From Anisakis pegreffii (Eukaryota; Nematoda; Chromadorea; Rhabditida; Anisakidae), in contig JAPYMA010001023.1 in the NCBI GenBank assembly GCA_035041965.1, forward strand, positions 1 through 64,000: a stretch of DNA of 64,000 nt. The letters run 5' to 3'. Every line of letters starts with the position of its first letter. The first letter of the stretch is position 1. Below are positions 63,830-64,000 of the stretch, piece after piece. A model generated the notes under the pieces. The model did not search any database and had not been told where the DNA came from. It saw only the letters and a list, made by a program, of their open reading frames with translations. The translations under genes were made by a program, and so were the position numbers.

Positions 63830-64000
63830 CTGAAATGTTGAGCACATCATCTCAAATCTGGAGTGTTCAATTGAGGTCAACCATGAATACGGAATAAAAT
63901 GAACGGCTTTTTGTTCTCGTTTCAAGGATCGCTTCAAATAACCCAAATGAGCCGTGTGATGATATACTCAAGATCAGAAATTTTGTAAGTGCGGAGTTGG

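Overview
This is nuclear DNA from a nematode, most likely a chromadorean. Protein-coding DNA is sparse and cut into small exons separated by GT-AG introns with TTTCAG-type acceptors. At two genes (globin and Kunitz) a TTTCAG sits only 2-5 bases before the start codon, as at spliced-leader acceptors. The recognisable families also fit: an innexin, a globin, Kunitz inhibitors, a two-Ig membrane protein, a MADF protein and a nematode CPG4-like cysteine-rich protein. The species cannot be fixed. Most of the supplied open frames are chance readings of AT-rich intergenic or intronic DNA, so I rebuilt gene models by hand from splice signals, phase matching and family motifs. No database search was possible.

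Layout. 1-4,460: non-coding DNA around a three-copy tandem array (2,308-4,100) with two strictly conserved cores and one 417-bp GC-rich insertion. 7,048-8,240: relics on the + strand, namely a frame-broken innexin first exon and a Kunitz fragment. 9,058-10,821 (-): four-exon globin. 16,932-19,343 (-): five-exon gene for a probable N-myristoylated, serine-rich protein of unknown family. 19.4-31.9 kb: long stretch with no convincing gene, ending in a cluster of TCGGA palindromes. 31,949-36,017 (-): seven-exon gene for a single-pass two-Ig protein; intron 1 carries a 165-bp inverted-repeat element with a 9-bp target duplication. 36,518-36,793 (+): frame-broken small gene. 36.8-45.7 kb: little coding DNA and a 219-bp tandem duplication. 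45,747-46,677 (+) and 52,596-52,858 (+): small genes of unknown family. 53,026-54,691 (-): MADF-domain gene whose intron holds a three-unit degenerate repeat. 56,043-56,935 (-): secreted Kunitz protein. 59,468-61,016 (+): secreted protein made of two related repeats. 62,344-63,829 (-, 5' end outside the window): CPG4-like cysteine-rich protein with a coiled-coil tail.

The genes do not form an obvious pathway or operon. They lie on both strands, mostly kilobases apart. Three encode predicted secreted or surface proteins (Kunitz, duplicated-repeat, two-Ig), and the CPG4-like protein probably is too, but nothing shows that they act together. The least explained elements are the tandem array with RNA-like stems near the left edge, the duplicated-repeat secreted protein, and a set of unusually short predicted introns (32-38 nt).
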